Positions 1-8,657 of a DNA stretch of 64,000 nucleotides are shown here, piece after piece. Within the stretch, counting starts at the first letter, position 1. Each line of letters opens with the position of its first letter. Made by a program: the position numbers and the translations under genes. The notes beneath the pieces are model-generated. The model did not search any database. It was not told where the DNA came from and was given only the letters and a program-made list of their open reading frames with translations. This stretch comes from Pseudomonas sp. MYb118 (GTDB lineage Bacteria; Pseudomonadota; Gammaproteobacteria; Pseudomonadales; Pseudomonadaceae): contig NZ_JBFRXN010000002.1 of assembly GCF_040947875.1 (NCBI RefSeq), forward strand, positions 186,001 through 250,000, given 5' to 3'.

Positions 1-1273
1 TCTTCGTAGCCACGTAGCCTTCGATGAACTCCTTGCCGAACAGTTCCTTCGCCAACCGGCTACGGCTCAGACGTTCAAGGGCGGCATGCAAGGTACAGGG
101 CAGTGAAAGATGATCCGGCACCTCGAACTCGCCCTGGATCACGGCACTCGGCTCCAGTTGCTGTTCAATGCCATGCAACCCCCCGGCCAGGCTGGCGGCA
201 ATCGCCAGGTAGGGGTTGGCGTCGGCCCCCGGCAAGCGATTCTCGACCCGACGGGCAACCGGCGCGCTCGCGGGAATGCGCAAGCCCGCCGCACGGTTGT
301 CGTGGGACCAGCAGGCATTGTTGGGCGAGGCGAACGGGTGGCACAGGCGCTGATAGGAATTCACGTTCGGCGCGAACAGCGCGGTGAAGTCGGCCATCGC
401 CGCCTGCTGCCCGCCGATGAAATGCCGGAAGGTCGCGGTCGGCTCCCCCGCGTCGTCGCTGAACACGTTCCTGCCACTGGCGATCTCGACGAGGCTCTGG
501 TGGATGTGCATCGAACTGCCCGGCGTGTGCGCCAGCGGCTTGGCCATGCAGACCACGGTCAGGCCGTGCTTGAGCGCGACTTCCTTGAGCAGGTGCTTGA
601 ACAGGAATGTCTGGTCGGCGAGCAACAGCGGATCGCCGTGCAGCAGATTGATTTCGAACTGGCTGACGCCCATCTCGTGCATGAACGTATCGCGGGGCAG
701 CCCCAGTGCCGCCATGCCTTCATAGACTTCCTGGAAGAATGGACGCAGGCCGTTGTTGGAACTGACACTGAATGCCGAATGCCCGTCCTCGCGCCGACCG
801 TCCAGGCCCAGCGGCGGCTGGAACGGTTGCGTCGGGTCGGGGTTGGGGGCGAAGACGAAGAACTCCAGCTCCGTGGCCACCACCGGCGCCAGGCCCAGCG
901 CGGCATAACGGGCGATCACGCTTTTGAGCTGGCCTCGGGTGGACAGCCGCGAACTTTCGCCCGTCAGCTCATCGGCATCGCAAATGGCGAAGGCCCGCGG
1001 CGGCTGGCTCCAGGGCAAGCGGTGAATCTGCGCAGGATCGGCCACCAGCGCCAGGTCGCCATCATCGCTGCCATAAAATTGTGCGGCCGGATAACCGCCC
1101 ATGATGCATTGCAGCAGCACACCCCGCGCCATCTGCAAACGCCGTCCTTCGAGAAACCCTTCGGTCGTCATGACCTTGCCGCGCGGCACACCGTTAAGGT
1201 CCGGGGTGACACATTCAATCTCATCAATGCCGGTCAATCGCTGTGCGAGTGAACCCTGGCCATCGGTCATCAT
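1..1273 (-). CDS. Glutamine synthetase family protein (gamma-glutamylputrescine synthetase-like), 3' end cut by window
   Basis: The minus-strand reading frame stays open to the window edge, so the C-terminus is missing; about 424 residues are visible. It has the glutamine-synthetase fold signatures: an N-terminal beta-grasp-like part, the ATP/Glu-binding region with TELEFF near residue 125, NHDNR-type 'SHDNRAAGLRIP' and 'ENRLPGADANPYLAIAA' near the end. It lacks features of the housekeeping GlnA and resembles the PuuA/SpuI type that ligates glutamate to amines such as putrescine. I chose the ATG at 1273 because AAGGGA lies about 8 bases upstream; a second ATG follows directly. Neighbouring genes on the left are unknown, so the amine substrate is inference. 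The family call is firm, the substrate call is not. Confidence 0.88.
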   Translation of the reverse strand, partial: MMTDGQGSLAQRLTGIDEIECVTPDLNGVPRGKVMTTEGFLEGRRLQMARGVLLQCIMGGYPAAQFYGSDDGDLALVADPAQIHRLPWSQPPRAFAICDADELTGESSRLSTRGQLKSVIARYAALGLAPVVATELEFFVFAPNPDPTQPFQPPLGLDGRREDGHSAFSVSSNNGLRPFFQEVYEGMAALGLPRDTFMHEMGVSQFEINLLHGDPLLLADQTFLFKHLLKEVALKHGLTVVCMAKPLAHTPGSSMHIHQSLVEIASGRNVFSDDAGEPTATFRHFIGGQQAAMADFTALFAPNVNSYQRLCHPFASPNNACWSHDNRAAGLRIPASAPVARRVENRLPGADANPYLAIAASLAGGLHGIEQQLEPSAVIQGEFEVPDHLSLPCTLHAALERLSRSRLAKELFGKEFIEGYVATK

Positions 1274-1367
1274 GACGCAATCCCTTGTAGTGCGAGCCGC
1301 GAACGGCGACCGTACAAAATAGGCTGCGCCTGTTCGCAATTTCAAGCAGCGGCAAACAAAATCATCG

Positions 1368-2060
1368 TTACGGCAGATAGAGGCTGAAAACGCCGCCGCC
1401 CAACGGCCCGCCATTGCTGATCCGCGTATGCCCGCCCACGCCATTGCGCTGGTGCAGCGCGGCGATCCGCCCGGCGAAGTACAGGCCCAGGCCCGTGCTG
1501 CCGCTGCTGTGGTTGATGCCCTGCACGTAATCGGCCTGGCGCTCGATCATGTCGGCCGGATAGCCGTCGCCATCGTCATTGATGGTCAGCACCAGTTGCC
1601 CGGCTTCATCGCTGACCGTGATCAGCACCGCGTGACGGGCGTAACGCACGGCGTTATTGATGCAGTTGGCCAGCACCGACGCAATCAACTCGCGATCGAA
1701 GAAGCCCAGCGGGCTCAGCGGGTCGACTTCATAGGTGGCCATGATGCCGCGACTGGCGAACACATCCTGATGGCAGGCCAGTTGCGCTTCGATGAAATCA
1801 TCCAGTTCGTGATAAGCCGGTTGCAACGGCATCTGGTTGACGCCGAGTTTGTACAACCCCAGCAACTGCACGAGCATGCCGTTGAGGTGGGCGAACTCGA
1901 ACTCGATCACGCCCTGCTCCGGCGTCTGCCGGGCGGGGTCGGGCAGGCGCTCCAGCCACTGGCTGTGAGCCTGCATCAGCAGGGTCAGTGAGTTCTTCAT
2001 GTCGTGCACGGTAGAAGCAATCACCGTGGAGAAGTCCAGTGCCGGGTCGTCCTTGCTCAT
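1368..2060 (-). CDS. Cytoplasmic sensor histidine kinase
   Basis: 230-residue soluble kinase without membrane segments. A candidate phospho-acceptor histidine is H19 in VHDMKNSL, followed by a dimerisation helix and an HATPase domain with the N box (NCINNAVRYA), the G1 box (DDGDGYP) and the G2 box (GSTGLGLYFA). There is no recognisable sensor domain, so it probably receives its input from its partner or from other proteins. Its start overlaps the stop of the upstream response-regulator gene by 4 bases (ATGA), so the two are translationally coupled and almost certainly act as one two-component pair. The signal and targets are not visible from sequence. Confidence 0.9.
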   Translation of the reverse strand: MSKDDPALDFSTVIASTVHDMKNSLTLLMQAHSQWLERLPDPARQTPEQGVIEFEFAHLNGMLVQLLGLYKLGVNQMPLQPAYHELDDFIEAQLACHQDVFASRGIMATYEVDPLSPLGFFDRELIASVLANCINNAVRYARHAVLITVSDEAGQLVLTINDDGDGYPADMIERQADYVQGINHSSGSTGLGLYFAGRIAALHQRNGVGGHTRISNGGPLGGGVFSLYLP

Positions 2061-3661
2061 TCGCCAAACGCCTTGATTTTCAGTTTCTGATATCGCGAGT
2101 AGCGCGCATCGGTGTCAGGCATCAGGCCAACCATTTTCAGGCTGGCCCGACATTCTTCGAGCTCCGCCGACGGCACGCTGGTGTCCGTGCCGTGCAGCAG
2201 CGACTGCGCCAGGTTCAACGCGATACTGATGTTTTTCGGTTGCATCGCCAGCGCTTTGCGGAACACCGTGCGCGCCTCGACCAGATTGCCGGTCTTGTAC
2301 ACCCGCACGCCCTGGCGGTTGAGGTCGGCGGCGGCGTTACTGGAATTGAGGATCGCCGGGTCATCGGTCAGCTTGGCAATGCCTTTCATCACGTACGGGT
2401 CGTCGCCGTAGATTTCCGCGCAGTTTTTCAGCATCGAATTGCCGGCATCGGCCTGACCGAGCATCTGCAACTGCTTGGCCACCAGCAGCGCGGCTTCGGG
2501 GCTCATGAACTGCTCCATGCCATCGAGGCGCAGCAGGGCCTGCTCGGTGAGCTTGTCGGCGGTTTCGGCGTCGTTGAGCAACAGGCTGGTGGCCTTCATC
2601 AACCGCGCACGAATCTGCAGGCCGGGGTCGCTGGGGTTTTCCTTGGCCACGGCACTGAGGGTGGTGTTGATCTCCAGCCGCGTGCGGGTGTCCAGGCCGC
2701 GCTCGCTGCCCTTGCTGATCAAGGCATGGGCCAGGCCCAGGTTGCTCTCGGCATCCTTGAAGCGCGACTGCGCCCCCTGGTTCACCGCTTGCCGGTAAGC
2801 CCTGGAGGCGGTATCGAAATCTTCGTTGGTCATCGCCAGCTTGCCCAGCAAGGCTTGCCGGCGCACGGCCAGAGGCGACAGGCGAATCGCCTCCTCGAGC
2901 ACCTGTTGCGCGCCCTTGGTGTCACCTTCGGCGACCAGCACATCGGCCATGCCGTCATACAGCGCGGGCATCATCGGGAATACTTTCAGGGCTTTTTCGT
3001 AAACGCCCTTGGCCTGGCTGACCTGGCCGCGCTTGAACAGCAACTTGCCCAACCCGGCAAACGCCCACGGCAAGGGCCGGTCGGCAATGATGCTGTCGTA
3101 GAGACGCTCCAGCGCTTCGTTCTGATTCAGGTCACGCAGGGCGTCGGCGCGATAACGCAGGCACAACGGCGAATAACGGATGTCCTGTTTGCACAAAGCG
3201 ATACAGGCGTTGAGCACCTCGGCCGGCTTGCCGCGGTCGAGGGCCTGCAGGATCGGTTTGAGCAAGGTCTTGCGCTGTTCCAGGCGTTCCAGGCGCTGGG
3301 CCAGGCTCGAGCGGTTGAACGGCTTGGTCAGATAGGCATCGGGCTCATGCTCCAGGGCGCTGAGCACCATGGCCTGGCTGGTCTCGGCGGTGACCATGAC
3401 GAACACGGCCTCGTGGCTGATCAGCTTCTCGAACATCAGGTCTTCGAGTACCTGCTGACCGTTCTTCTTGCCGTCGCCGAGGTGGAAGTCCTGCAGGATG
3501 AAATCGTACGACTTCTGCGAGCACATCTTCAGCGCCTGCTCGCCGGTGTCAGCGGTATCGACATCCTTGACGCCCAGCTCACGCAGCATGGAACGCACGG
3601 AGCTGCGGAAATCGGAGAAGTCATCGACGATCAGAAAGCGCTTTTGGTGATACGACGACAT
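2057..3661 (-). CDS. Response regulator with C-terminal tetratricopeptide (TPR) repeats
   Basis: 534 residues. Residues 1-130 form a receiver domain: acidic pocket D13-D14, phospho-acceptor D58 (in LQDFHLG), a conserved Thr in VTAETS and Lys in YLTKPFN. The remaining 400 residues are a TPR superhelix, with helical repeats such as 'QAKGVYEKALKVFPMMPAL' and 'EARTVFRKALAMQPKN', and no DNA-binding or enzymatic output domain. Output is therefore probably by protein-protein contact. I prefer the ATG at 3661 (MSSYHQ...), which begins just before the receiver fold; in-frame starts further upstream (for example 3727) would add a non-conserved leader. It is coupled to the histidine kinase by a 4-base overlap. 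Confidence 0.87.
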   Translation of the reverse strand: MSSYHQKRFLIVDDFSDFRSSVRSMLRELGVKDVDTADTGEQALKMCSQKSYDFILQDFHLGDGKKNGQQVLEDLMFEKLISHEAVFVMVTAETSQAMVLSALEHEPDAYLTKPFNRSSLAQRLERLEQRKTLLKPILQALDRGKPAEVLNACIALCKQDIRYSPLCLRYRADALRDLNQNEALERLYDSIIADRPLPWAFAGLGKLLFKRGQVSQAKGVYEKALKVFPMMPALYDGMADVLVAEGDTKGAQQVLEEAIRLSPLAVRRQALLGKLAMTNEDFDTASRAYRQAVNQGAQSRFKDAESNLGLAHALISKGSERGLDTRTRLEINTTLSAVAKENPSDPGLQIRARLMKATSLLLNDAETADKLTEQALLRLDGMEQFMSPEAALLVAKQLQMLGQADAGNSMLKNCAEIYGDDPYVMKGIAKLTDDPAILNSSNAAADLNRQGVRVYKTGNLVEARTVFRKALAMQPKNISIALNLAQSLLHGTDTSVPSAELEECRASLKMVGLMPDTDARYSRYQKLKIKAFGE

Positions 3662-3857
3662 CGAAGATTTCCAGGCAGTTTTAAGTAGAAGATCATGGCT
3701 GTCCGGGTTATCGGCCAGCAAGGTCATTCTCTTGAAGCGATGGCAGTGAAATCGCCCATCGTGTCGCCACTGGCAAATCGAGCAGCATCCCGCGCGGGCG
3801 TGTACTAGCTTGATACTGCAAGCGGCACGCGTGCTCAACGAGAAGGGGCCAGGGTCG

Positions 3858-4928
3858 ATGATTCTACGACGTTTCATGCTAACGCTGTGGGCACCCTGCG
3901 CCTTGCAGGCATGGGCCGCGCAACCCGACATGAGCACGCCGATTCAGGCACAGCCCAAAGCGGTCGCCGCGTTCGACTTCGTGCCACGGGACCCGGCGAA
4001 GATCCCGCCGGGGGAATTCGGCGACAAGGTGCGCAAGGGCTACGACTTGATGGTCAACACCCAGCAGCTTCAGGGACGGTATGTCGGCAACCATCTCAAT
4101 TGCAGCAATTGCCATTTGAACAACGGCGCCCAGGCCTACTCGACGCCGTTATGGGCCGGCTATCTCGCCTACCCCGCTTACCGCGCCAAAGACCATCACG
4201 TCGACACGTTCGCAGAGCGCGTCCAGGGCTGTTTCAATTATTCAATGAACGGCAAGGCGCCAGCGCTGGACTCGCCGGAAGTGGTGGCAATCTCCGCCTA
4301 TGCCTATTGGTTGCTGATGGGAGGATTGCTGGACCTGTCCGGCCAGGTCGGCGCGCCCGTCCCTGAGCTGAGCGACAAGCAGTTGCAACAGGGTGGCAAC
4401 GACCCATCCTTCGTGCTGCCCGAGCCGATCGCGAAAACCATCGAGCAAATGGGCCGGCAAAAACTGCCAGGCCGTGGCTTTCCTGCCCTGCCGGCCCCCG
4501 CATCAGCGCCCTCCCCGGATCAAGGGCAGCAGGTCTACACCCAGCATTGCGCGGTGTGTCATGGCGCGAACGGCGATGGAACCTACGCCAATGGCATGAC
4601 GGGCATGCCGCCGCTCTGGGGTGAGCACTCCTACAACTGGGGCGCGGGCATGCATCGGATCGACACCGCCGCCCAGTTCATCTCGGAGAACATGCCGCTG
4701 GGCAAACCCATCCAGCTTACGCCCACGCAAGCCTGGGATGTTGCGGCGTACATCAACAGTCAGAAGCGCCCGCAGGACCCGAGATTCAACGGCAACCTGA
4801 CCAGCACCGCCCATGCATTCCACGGCGCTGAGCAATGCTATTACGGGCAAACCGTGGAGGGCGTGTTACTGGGTGGCGAAGCTCAGCCAAGTGCGACCGG
4901 CGTCACCAGCACACCGTCAGCCAAGTAG
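3858..4928 (+). CDS. Diheme c-type cytochrome, TsdA-like (thiosulfate dehydrogenase family)
   Basis: 356 residues with a signal peptide (about residues 1-21) and two haem c sites, CSNCH at 82-86 and CAVCH at 231-235. The first domain carries the hallmark of TsdA-type enzymes: the segment after haem 1 reads ERVQGCFNYSMNGK, with C125 at the position of the cysteine that ligates the active-site haem in TsdA. This suggests periplasmic thiosulfate oxidation to tetrathionate or a related thiol reaction, but the substrate is inferred from the family. The start at 3858 follows GAGAAGGGG by about 9 bases. The 3' end overlaps the convergent dehydrogenase gene by 46 bases. No tsdB partner is adjacent. 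Confidence 0.85.
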   Translation: MILRRFMLTLWAPCALQAWAAQPDMSTPIQAQPKAVAAFDFVPRDPAKIPPGEFGDKVRKGYDLMVNTQQLQGRYVGNHLNCSNCHLNNGAQAYSTPLWAGYLAYPAYRAKDHHVDTFAERVQGCFNYSMNGKAPALDSPEVVAISAYAYWLLMGGLLDLSGQVGAPVPELSDKQLQQGGNDPSFVLPEPIAKTIEQMGRQKLPGRGFPALPAPASAPSPDQGQQVYTQHCAVCHGANGDGTYANGMTGMPPLWGEHSYNWGAGMHRIDTAAQFISENMPLGKPIQLTPTQAWDVAAYINSQKRPQDPRFNGNLTSTAHAFHGAEQCYYGQTVEGVLLGGEAQPSATGVTSTPSAK

Positions 4929-5839
4929 CTGCGCAGGTTGTCGAAGACCAGATCCGCCATGGCCTGGCGCGTCTCGTGCGTGCCGCTGCCGATGTGCGGA
5001 AGCAGCACGACGTTGTCCAGATCCAGCAGCTCGGACGGAACCTTGGGTTCATCCTCGAAGACATCCAGCCCTGCACCGCCGATGCTGCCGTCGAGCAGTG
5101 CCGCGACCAGCGCCGCTTCATCGACCACAGTGCCCCGGGCAACGTTGATCAGGAACGAGGTGGGACCGAGTGCGCGCAGGACCTGGCGATCGACCAGATG
5201 CCGGGTTTGCGGGCCACCGGGCACGATGACGATCAGGTAGTCCGACGCCCTGGCCAACGCCTCGAGATCGCAATAATGGGTGTAGGCCACGTCGGTATAA
5301 GGTCCGCCGGGTCGGTAGTAGGCGATTTTCATCGAAAACGCCGAAGCCAGGCCGGCGATGGTTTTGCCGATTTGCCCCAGGCCGACGATGCCGCAGGTCT
5401 TGCCATGCAGGTCGTTGCCCAGGGGGAATTTACCCTGCTGCCATTTGCCGGCACGGACAAAGCGCTCGGCTTCACTGATGCGGCGCGACACACACAGCAT
5501 CAATGCCAGGGCAGTTTCCGCCACGCTGTTGTTGAGCACCTGCGGCGTGTTGCTCAGTTGGATACCGCGAGCGGCCAGGTACGCGCTATCGACCTGGTCA
5601 TGGCCGACGCCGAAGCTGGTGATCACTTCGAGGTTGGCCAGTTGCTCAAGGCTGGCGTTGTCTGCGCCGTAGACTCCACTGGTGACCACGGCGCGGATCG
5701 TATCCCCGTGCACGCCGGCCCATTGCTTGAAGTCGGGCATTTCCCAGCGTTTGTGCACGCGGTAGTTTTCTTCCAGGGATTGCATCAAGGTCGGGTGCAT
5801 TGGCCCCCACACCAGGACATCACTTGTATTACCGGTCAT
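4883..5839 (-). CDS. D-isomer-specific 2-hydroxyacid dehydrogenase (glyoxylate/hydroxypyruvate reductase-like)
   Basis: 318 residues. The NAD(P)-binding Rossmann motif GLGQIG is at 153-158, and the C-terminal catalytic part keeps the Arg (INVARGTVVDE), the Glu region (VFEDEP) and the His (LLPHIGSGT) of the family. The start at 5839 follows AAGGAAG by about 7 bases. It is the last gene of a unit with the talarate/galactarate dehydratase and MFS transporter, so a role in reducing a 2-oxo acid or semialdehyde produced during sugar-diacid breakdown is plausible; the exact substrate is not determinable. Its last 46 bases lie antisense to the end of the TsdA-like gene. Confidence 0.88.
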   Translation of the reverse strand: MTGNTSDVLVWGPMHPTLMQSLEENYRVHKRWEMPDFKQWAGVHGDTIRAVVTSGVYGADNASLEQLANLEVITSFGVGHDQVDSAYLAARGIQLSNTPQVLNNSVAETALALMLCVSRRISEAERFVRAGKWQQGKFPLGNDLHGKTCGIVGLGQIGKTIAGLASAFSMKIAYYRPGGPYTDVAYTHYCDLEALARASDYLIVIVPGGPQTRHLVDRQVLRALGPTSFLINVARGTVVDEAALVAALLDGSIGGAGLDVFEDEPKVPSELLDLDNVVLLPHIGSGTHETRQAMADLVFDNLRSYLADGVLVTPVALG

Positions 5840-5873
5840 GGTTACGCTTCCTTGAAAGTGACAGGGCCCGCTG

Positions 5874-5903
5874 CGCTCCCACGCCGGGTTCGACGTGGGA
5901 GCG
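5874..5903. repeat. Inverted repeat in the dehydratase-dehydrogenase gap
   Basis: CGCTCCCACG (5874-5883) and CGTGGGAGCG (5894-5903) form a perfect 10-bp inverted repeat with a 10-base spacer. It resembles the outer part of the REP sequences seen elsewhere in the window, so it may be a decayed REP. In the transcript it would form a hairpin between two operon genes and could lower expression of the downstream dehydrogenase. Confidence 0.6.
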
Positions 5904-5924
5904 ATCAACGGACCAAAAGGTTGG

Positions 5925-7085
5925 TCAGGGGCGCTGGCCGACTTCGGCTTCCTGCGCCGTCCACGGTTTGACCTGCTCGCTCAGCGTCAGCCCCAGCCCT
6001 GGGCGGGTGGGCACCAGCATGCGGCCATCGCGGGTTTCCAGGCGCTCGTTGAACAGCGGCTCCAGCCATTCGAAGTGCTCGACCCAAGGCTCGGTCGGGT
6101 ACGCCGCCGCCAGGTGCACGTGCAGCTCCATGGCAAAGTGTGGCGCCAGCATCAGCCCCGCTTGTTCAGCCATCGCAGCGACCTTCAGGTACGGCGTGAT
6201 GCCCCCCACGCGCGGGGCGTCGGGCATCAGGAAATCAGCACCGCGCAATTTGATGAACTCGGCGTGCTCGGCGACGCTGGTGAGCATTTCACCGGTGGCG
6301 ATCGGCGTATCGAACTGCTGCGCCAGTGCCGCATGACCTTCGGCGTCGTAGCAGTCCAGCGGCTCTTCGATCCAGATCAGGTTGTACTCCTCGAACTGAC
6401 GACACATGCGCTGGGCCGTCGGGCGATCCCATTGCTGGTTGGCATCGACCATCAGCGGGAAGTTGTCGCCCAGGTGTTTGCGCACCGTGCTGACACGCTG
6501 GATGTCGATGGCGCAATCCGGTTGCCCGACTTTGAGCTTGATGCCGCCGATCCCCTTTTCACGGGACAGGTCGGTGTTTTTCATCAGTTGATCCAGCGGA
6601 GTGTGCAGGAAACCGCCCGAGGTGTTGTAGCAGCGCACGGAGTCCCGCTGGGCACCGAGCAGACGCGCCAGGGACAGGTTGGCGCGCTTGGCTTTCAAGT
6701 CCCACAGCGCCACGTCGAACGCACCGATGGCCTGGGTCGACATGCCGCTGCGACCCACCGATGCACCGGCCCAGCACAGCTTGGTCCAGAGTTTGGCGAT
6801 GTCGCTGGGGTTCTCGCCGATCAGCGCCGGGGCGATTTCCTTCGCGTGGGCGAACTGACCCGGCCCGCCGGCACGCTTGGAGTAGCTGAAGCCCAAACCG
6901 CGATGGCCGTCGATGGTCTCGATTTCGGCGAACAGGATGGCGATCTCGGTCATCGGCTTCTGCCGACCGGTCAGCACCTTGGCATCGCTGATCGGGTTGG
7001 CCAGCGGCAGGATCACCGAGGACACGCGTACCCAGGCGATACGGTCGTCGTCGGAAGATTTGAGGGTGGCTTGTTGTGCGAGCAT
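5925..7085 (-). CDS. Enolase-superfamily L-talarate/galactarate dehydratase
   Basis: 386-residue mandelate-racemase-subgroup enzyme. The catalytic K-x-K motif is at K183-K185 (GIKLKVG). Metal ligands are D214 (with N216), E240 and E266, and the catalytic His is H316 (APHFAMELHVH). This set fits the TalrD/GalrD family, which removes water from L-talarate or galactarate to give 5-keto-4-deoxyglucarate in the cytoplasm. The start at 7085 has a strong AAGGAGAG site 6 bases upstream. It lies 26 bases after the MFS transporter gene in the same direction, as expected for an uptake-catabolism operon. Other acid-sugar dehydratases of the subgroup cannot be excluded. Confidence 0.87.
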   Translation of the reverse strand: MLAQQATLKSSDDDRIAWVRVSSVILPLANPISDAKVLTGRQKPMTEIAILFAEIETIDGHRGLGFSYSKRAGGPGQFAHAKEIAPALIGENPSDIAKLWTKLCWAGASVGRSGMSTQAIGAFDVALWDLKAKRANLSLARLLGAQRDSVRCYNTSGGFLHTPLDQLMKNTDLSREKGIGGIKLKVGQPDCAIDIQRVSTVRKHLGDNFPLMVDANQQWDRPTAQRMCRQFEEYNLIWIEEPLDCYDAEGHAALAQQFDTPIATGEMLTSVAEHAEFIKLRGADFLMPDAPRVGGITPYLKVAAMAEQAGLMLAPHFAMELHVHLAAAYPTEPWVEHFEWLEPLFNERLETRDGRMLVPTRPGLGLTLSEQVKPWTAQEAEVGQRP

Positions 7086-7111
7086 GGGGCTCTCCTTCAA
7101 TGGGGTGAGGT

Positions 7112-8461
7112 TCAGGAACGCTGAGGATTGAGTTCGGTGTTGGCCGGAACGTCTTCGAAGTCGTCGAGTTCCAGGCGCTTGAGGGGGCCAACGATGAACA
7201 GGTAGGCGAACGCGCCCAGCAGGCCCATGCCGGCGACGTACATCAGCGCCACATCGAAAGAGCCCAACTGATTGATCATCACGCCAATGGCAATCGGGGT
7301 GACGATGCTGGCGAGGTTGCCGCAGAAGTTGAACATCGCGCCGCTGACGCCCATGGCCCGGGCCGGGGAAACGTCGCCGACGATGCACCAGCCGAGGTTG
7401 CCGACGCCCTTGGCGAAGAAAGCGATCGACATCACCAGAATCACCAGGGTGATCGACTGGGTGTAGTTGGCGACCACGATGCTGCTGGAGAGCAGCAGCC
7501 CGCAGATGATCGGCGTCTTGCGGGCAGCGGTCAGGCTGAAGCCCTTGCGCAGCATCCAGTCCGACCACACGCCGCCGACCATGCCGCCCAGGCAACCGGC
7601 GATGGGGGGAATCGCCGCCACCAGGCCGACCTTGAGCATGGTCATGCCCTTGGCTTCGATCAGGTAAGTCGGGAACCAGGTGAGGAAAAACCAGGTGATG
7701 GAGGTCAGGCAGAACTGGCCCAGGTAAATGCCCGCCATCATGCGGTTGCCACCAATGGCTTTCATGCGTTTCCAGCTGAAGGGGGTCTTCACGTCACCGA
7801 TGGTGGGCAAGCCGCCGCCGGCTTCGATGTAGTCGATTTCCGCCTGGTTGACGCGTTTGTCCTTGCGCGGCTCATGGACCATGCGAAACCACAGCAGGCC
7901 AATCAGGATGCCGGCACCACCGGTCACCCAGAACACGTGCTGCCAGCCCCAGGTGCTGACCAGCCAGACCATCAACGGGGTGAAAGCGGCCAGGGCAAAA
8001 TACTGGGCCGACTGGAACACCGCCGTAGCCAGGCCACGTTCGTGTCGCGGAAACCACATCACCGTCAGGCGGTTGTTGGCCGGGAAGGCAGGCGCTTCGG
8101 CGATGCCCATCATGAAGCGCAAAACGAACAGGGCGAGAAAAGCCGAGCTGAACAGGTCGACGTAACCCTGCAGAAAGGTGAACACCGACCAGATGATCAG
8201 GCTCATGCCCAGCACCAGCCGCGAGCCGAAGCGGTCGAGGATGATGCCGCCGGGAAGCTGCATCGAGGTGTAGGCCCAGCCGAACGCCGAAAAGGCGATG
8301 CCCATGGTCATGGCGTCGAAACCCAGATCGGTGCGCATGCTCGGGGCCGCAATCGACAGCGTGGCCCGGTCGACGTAGTTGAATACGGTGACGATGAAAA
8401 TCATCACCAGGATGAGATAGCGGACGTTGGTCCTGGCTATCGACTGCGTGGGATTGATCAC
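7112..8461 (-). CDS. MFS transporter for sugar acids (GudP/GarP/phthalate-permease type)
   Basis: 449 residues with about 12 predicted membrane helices. The early motif FNYVDRATLS and the cytoplasmic loop DRFGSRLVLG are typical of the anion:cation symporter branch that takes up galactarate, glucarate and galactonate. I take the GTG at 8461 (VINPTQS...) as start, because AAGGA lies 8 bases upstream and the longer frame has no such site and would run through the operator. It is the first structural gene of the operon that continues into the dehydratase and dehydrogenase. The two palindromic operators lie directly upstream, so it is probably induced when the substrate releases the LacI-type repressor. 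Confidence 0.87.
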   Translation of the reverse strand: MINPTQSIARTNVRYLILVMIFIVTVFNYVDRATLSIAAPSMRTDLGFDAMTMGIAFSAFGWAYTSMQLPGGIILDRFGSRLVLGMSLIIWSVFTFLQGYVDLFSSAFLALFVLRFMMGIAEAPAFPANNRLTVMWFPRHERGLATAVFQSAQYFALAAFTPLMVWLVSTWGWQHVFWVTGGAGILIGLLWFRMVHEPRKDKRVNQAEIDYIEAGGGLPTIGDVKTPFSWKRMKAIGGNRMMAGIYLGQFCLTSITWFFLTWFPTYLIEAKGMTMLKVGLVAAIPPIAGCLGGMVGGVWSDWMLRKGFSLTAARKTPIICGLLLSSSIVVANYTQSITLVILVMSIAFFAKGVGNLGWCIVGDVSPARAMGVSGAMFNFCGNLASIVTPIAIGVMINQLGSFDVALMYVAGMGLLGAFAYLFIVGPLKRLELDDFEDVPANTELNPQRS

Positions 8462-8528
8462 TGTTGTTTTCCTTATTGTGAATGCAGCGGGTGAATCCGT
8501 ATGGCTCTTGACGCTCCTGTTGATAGTG

Positions 8529-8544
8529 ATGATTGCGCAATCAT
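8529..8544. promoter_or_regulatory. Operator 1 of the sugar-diacid operon
   Basis: ATGATTGCGCAATCAT is a perfect 16-bp palindrome with the central CG step common in LacI/GalR-family operators. It lies 68 bases upstream of the transporter GTG, and its 14-bp core recurs exactly at 8606-8619. Confidence 0.8.
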
Positions 8545-8605
8545 CCTTAAATCTTAAAAAGGTCACACGCGGGCAAAGCGGGCGACCTTCGAGCCGATAG
8601 TACAC

Positions 8606-8619
8606 TGATTGCGCAATCA
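8606..8619. promoter_or_regulatory. Operator 2 of the sugar-diacid operon
   Basis: TGATTGCGCAATCA repeats the core of operator 1, with 76 bases between centres. A pair at this distance could allow looping or repress both the operon and read-through from the repressor gene, which ends 39 bases away. Confidence 0.8.
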
Positions 8620-8657
8620 TTCAACCCTGCGCTTATCGGCAAACGGTGATTTTCACT

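Noticed and set aside
2039-3688. 549-codon open frame antisense to the TPR response regulator
   Set aside because: It mirrors a real receiver-TPR gene and lacks motifs or a ribosome site.
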